Shown here: positions 62,326 to 64,000 of the stretch, one piece after another | Layout of the letters: every line of letters starts with the position of its first letter | How positions within the stretch are numbered: position 1 is the first letter of the stretch | Origin: Sva-07 sp963793335 | Lineage (GTDB): Bacteria; Actinomycetota; Acidimicrobiia; Acidimicrobiales; Ilumatobacteraceae | Reading direction: 5' to 3' | DNA length: 64,000 bases | Assembly: GCA_963793335.1 (NCBI GenBank) | Contig: CAWBZS010000004.1 | Span: forward strand, 310,001 to 374,000 | Translations under genes and position numbers: made by a program | The notes under the pieces: generated by a model | Seen by the model: only the letters and a program-made list of their open reading frames with translations | Databases searched by the model: none | Told to the model about the DNA's origin: nothing

Positions 62326-63426
62326 ATGACGAACTCGACGACCAGCCAGGTCGCGCTCGATGCGATGCTCGATGATCTCCGGACGCTCGTGGAGATCGAG
62401 TCACCCTCCTTGGATCTCGACGCGTTGGATGCGTCGGCGTCTGCGTTGGCCGCGATGATCGAGCGGCTGCTCGGTACTCCCGCCACGCTGATCGAGAGCA
62501 GCGCAGGGCCGCACGTGCACTGGTCTGGTGGTGGTGAGCCGAAGGTGCTGCTGCTCGGACATCACGACACCGTGTTTCCGATTGGTGCGCTTGCCGACCG
62601 ACCGTTCACCGTCGCAGATGGCCACGTCACCGGACCCGGTGTGTTCGACATGCTCGCGGGCATCGTCCAGGCTCTGCACGGACTGGCCACGCTCGACGAC
62701 CTCGCTGGAGTGGAACTGCTGTTCAGCGCGGATGAGGAGGTCGGTTCGGCGCAGTCTCGTGAGCTGATCGAGCAGCGAGCTCGAGCGTGCGGCGCGGTGC
62801 TGGTGCTGGAGCCGTCGGCGGACGGCGGCTCGTTGAAGACCGGCCGGAAGGGCTGCGGCACGTTCGACGTGGTCGTCCACGGCAGGGCAGCGCATGCCGG
62901 ACTCGAGCCCGAGCGTGGGGTCAATGCGCTCGTCGAGGTCGCCCATCAGGTGCTGGCGATCAACGAGATCGGACGGTCCGACGTCGGCACCACGGTGACA
63001 CCGACGGTCGCTGCCGTTGGCACTGCCGACAACGTGGTGCCGGCGTTCGGCCGGATCAAGGTCGACGTGCGCGTCGAGTCGGCGGAGGAGAAAGACCGAG
63101 TCGAAGCGTCGATGGGATCGTTGCATCCTGTCGACCCGGCGGTGACCATCGAGGTGACCGGGGCGATCAACCGGCCGCCGATGCCGGAATCGGCGTCACG
63201 CCAGCTCATGCCGATCGCTGAAGCCGTCGTGCCCGGACTCGTCGGCTACGCCGTCGGCGGCGGCAGCGACGGCAACTTCACTGCAGCGATCGGGGTGCCG
63301 ACACTGGACGGGCTGGGTGCCGTCGGCGGCGGTGCGCACGCCGACCACGAACACGTGGTGGTCGACACGATGCCCGATCGCGCGATGCTGATCGCCGGCA
63401 TCGTCGAACGCATTCTGGCTCGCTGA
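62326..63426 (+). CDS. M20-family metallopeptidase (glutamate carboxypeptidase-like)
   Basis: A 366-residue zinc hydrolase. LLLGHHDTVFPIG holds the first metal His and the catalytic Asp; ADEEVGS has the general-base Glu; LEPSADGG and the GGGSDGNF region carry other ligands, and a late His sits in GGGAHADHEHV. A dimerisation domain lies between. CPG2-like enzymes release C-terminal Glu or hydrolyse acylated amino acids. ATG follows GGTGGAGGCG. Confidence 0.93.
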   Translation: MTNSTTSQVALDAMLDDLRTLVEIESPSLDLDALDASASALAAMIERLLGTPATLIESSAGPHVHWSGGGEPKVLLLGHHDTVFPIGALADRPFTVADGHVTGPGVFDMLAGIVQALHGLATLDDLAGVELLFSADEEVGSAQSRELIEQRARACGAVLVLEPSADGGSLKTGRKGCGTFDVVVHGRAAHAGLEPERGVNALVEVAHQVLAINEIGRSDVGTTVTPTVAAVGTADNVVPAFGRIKVDVRVESAEEKDRVEASMGSLHPVDPAVTIEVTGAINRPPMPESASRQLMPIAEAVVPGLVGYAVGGGSDGNFTAAIGVPTLDGLGAVGGGAHADHEHVVVDTMPDRAMLIAGIVERILAR

Positions 63427-63453
63427 GTCCCATCCACCGGATCGATCTCGAGT

Positions 63454-63492
63454 GATGAGTTTCCACGCGACCCGTGCGCGCGAAGACTCATC
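63454..63492. terminator. Imperfect hairpin between convergent M20 and argG genes
   Basis: GATGAGT (63454-63460) pairs with ACTCATC (63486-63492), extended by CGCG/CGCGCG near the loop. It lies in the 91-base space between two convergent genes and could serve as a bidirectional terminator. Confidence 0.45.
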
Positions 63493-63517
63493 GCTTGTGG
63501 CCTGGGGGAGACGAGGT

Positions 63518-64000
63518 TCAGCGGTCGAGGGCGGGCGTGATGTCGCCGGTGCCGATCGATCCGACCTGGCGGTACACATCGAGCTTGTTGCGGGTGTCGA
63601 CGATGTCGAGGTTGCGCATCGTGAGCTGACCGATGCGGTCGAGCGGACCAAATGCTGCATCTTCCACCCGCTCCATCGACAACCGGTCGGGTTCGTACGT
63701 GAGATTGTCGCTGACCGTGTCGAGGATCGAATAGTCGTCGCCGCGTCGCAGCCGAAGCGTGACCTCCCCGGTGACGGCCGAGCCGACCCAGCGCATCAGC
63801 GGCTCGCGCAGCATCAGGCTCTGCGGGTCGAACCAGCGGCCCTCGTAGAGCAGCCGACCGAGCCGACGGCCCATCGTGCGATAGTTCTCGATCGTGTTCT
63901 CGTTGTGGATCCCGGTGACGAGTCGCTCGTAGCAGATGTGGAGGAGCGCCAGGGCCGGCCCCTCGTAGATGCCGCGACTCTTGGCCTCGATGATCCGATT
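63518..64000 (-). CDS. argG: Argininosuccinate synthase, C-terminal part (runs off window edge)
   Basis: The C-terminal 160 residues are present and the frame continues beyond 64000. IIEAKSRGIYEGPALALL, NENTIENYRTMGRRLGRLLYEGRWFDPQ and LRRGDDYSILDT are characteristic of the long, E. coli-type ArgG; the tail is DVYRQVGSIGTGDITP. The enzyme joins citrulline and aspartate with ATP. Convergent with the M20 peptidase gene. Confidence 0.95.
   Translation of the reverse strand, partial: NRIIEAKSRGIYEGPALALLHICYERLVTGIHNENTIENYRTMGRRLGRLLYEGRWFDPQSLMLREPLMRWVGSAVTGEVTLRLRRGDDYSILDTVSDNLTYEPDRLSMERVEDAAFGPLDRIGQLTMRNLDIVDTRNKLDVYRQVGSIGTGDITPALDR

Overview
The window is a GC-rich, densely packed bacterial chromosome segment of about 65 genes. 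It looks like Actinomycetota, and gene content suggests the class Acidimicrobiia (Ilumatobacter-like). Pointers are actinobacterial-type DapD, a rhodanese-ThiF protein, two WS/DGAT lipid synthases, polyphosphate-glucokinase-type ROK kinase, a fused indolepyruvate ferredoxin oxidoreductase, many GTG starts, and many start codons placed only 6 to 8 bases after a TANNNT hexamer, which implies leaderless mRNAs. The class assignment is inference from gene content; no search was run. No rRNA, tRNA, CRISPR array, prophage or insertion sequence was recognised. No stretch over about 300 bases lacks a gene once two small unlisted genes (17094-17267 and 27345-27503) are counted. || Layout. 1-3.8 kb, minus strand: an Aap-type general amino-acid ABC transporter (AapJ, AapQ, AapM, AapP). 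4-10 kb: leucyl aminopeptidase, a sulfatase, a Pro/Ala/Thr-rich membrane protein and peptide release factor 3. Four genes between 2.2 and 9.8 kb carry single-base indels although their protein signal is intact in alternating frames; the other 54 kb shows none, so this is probably local sequence error. 10-22.6 kb: aminotransferase, sirtuin, an RDD membrane protein with a nonapeptide-repeat domain, MoeZ-like protein, EamA exporters, ThrH, nitroreductase, pirin, acyl-CoA dehydrogenase, and a LigD-type polymerase. 22.6-30 kb: dapD-lysS operon, a flavin disulfide-reductase homologue, an Lrp regulator divergent from a small gene, and biotin carboxylase divergent from biotin ligase. 30-34.7 kb: a cell-wall module, LCP ligase plus rmlA-rmlC-rmlB-rmlD for dTDP-rhamnose. 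35-41 kb: Mug glycosylase, acyl-CoA dehydrogenase, then a three-gene membrane-lipid operon containing a CREST-hydrolase/acyltransferase fusion. 41-46 kb: UspA, an arylsulfatase translationally coupled to its formylglycine-generating enzyme, and a Vps62-like membrane protein. 46-51.5 kb: an envelope/stress cluster (SHOCT, DUF6325, Na+/H+ antiporter, GlsB/YeaQ, DUF202 pair). 51.4-56.8 kb: two divergent WS/DGATs, one with a histone-H1-like tail, plus acyl-CoA dehydrogenase and PPGK. 56.8-64 kb: Ca2+/cation antiporter, indolepyruvate oxidoreductase, XRE regulator, M20 peptidase and the C-terminal part of argG. || How it fits together: the gene set describes an aerobic heterotroph that imports amino acids, cleaves peptides and sulfate esters, degrades fatty and aromatic keto acids, makes rhamnose-containing envelope polymers and stores neutral lipid. 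The most unusual items are the CREST-acyltransferase fusion operon, the WS/DGAT with a basic DNA-binding-like tail, the nonapeptide-repeat RDD protein, the 28-base triple repeat beside the Lrp gene, and the small gene divergent from Lrp.
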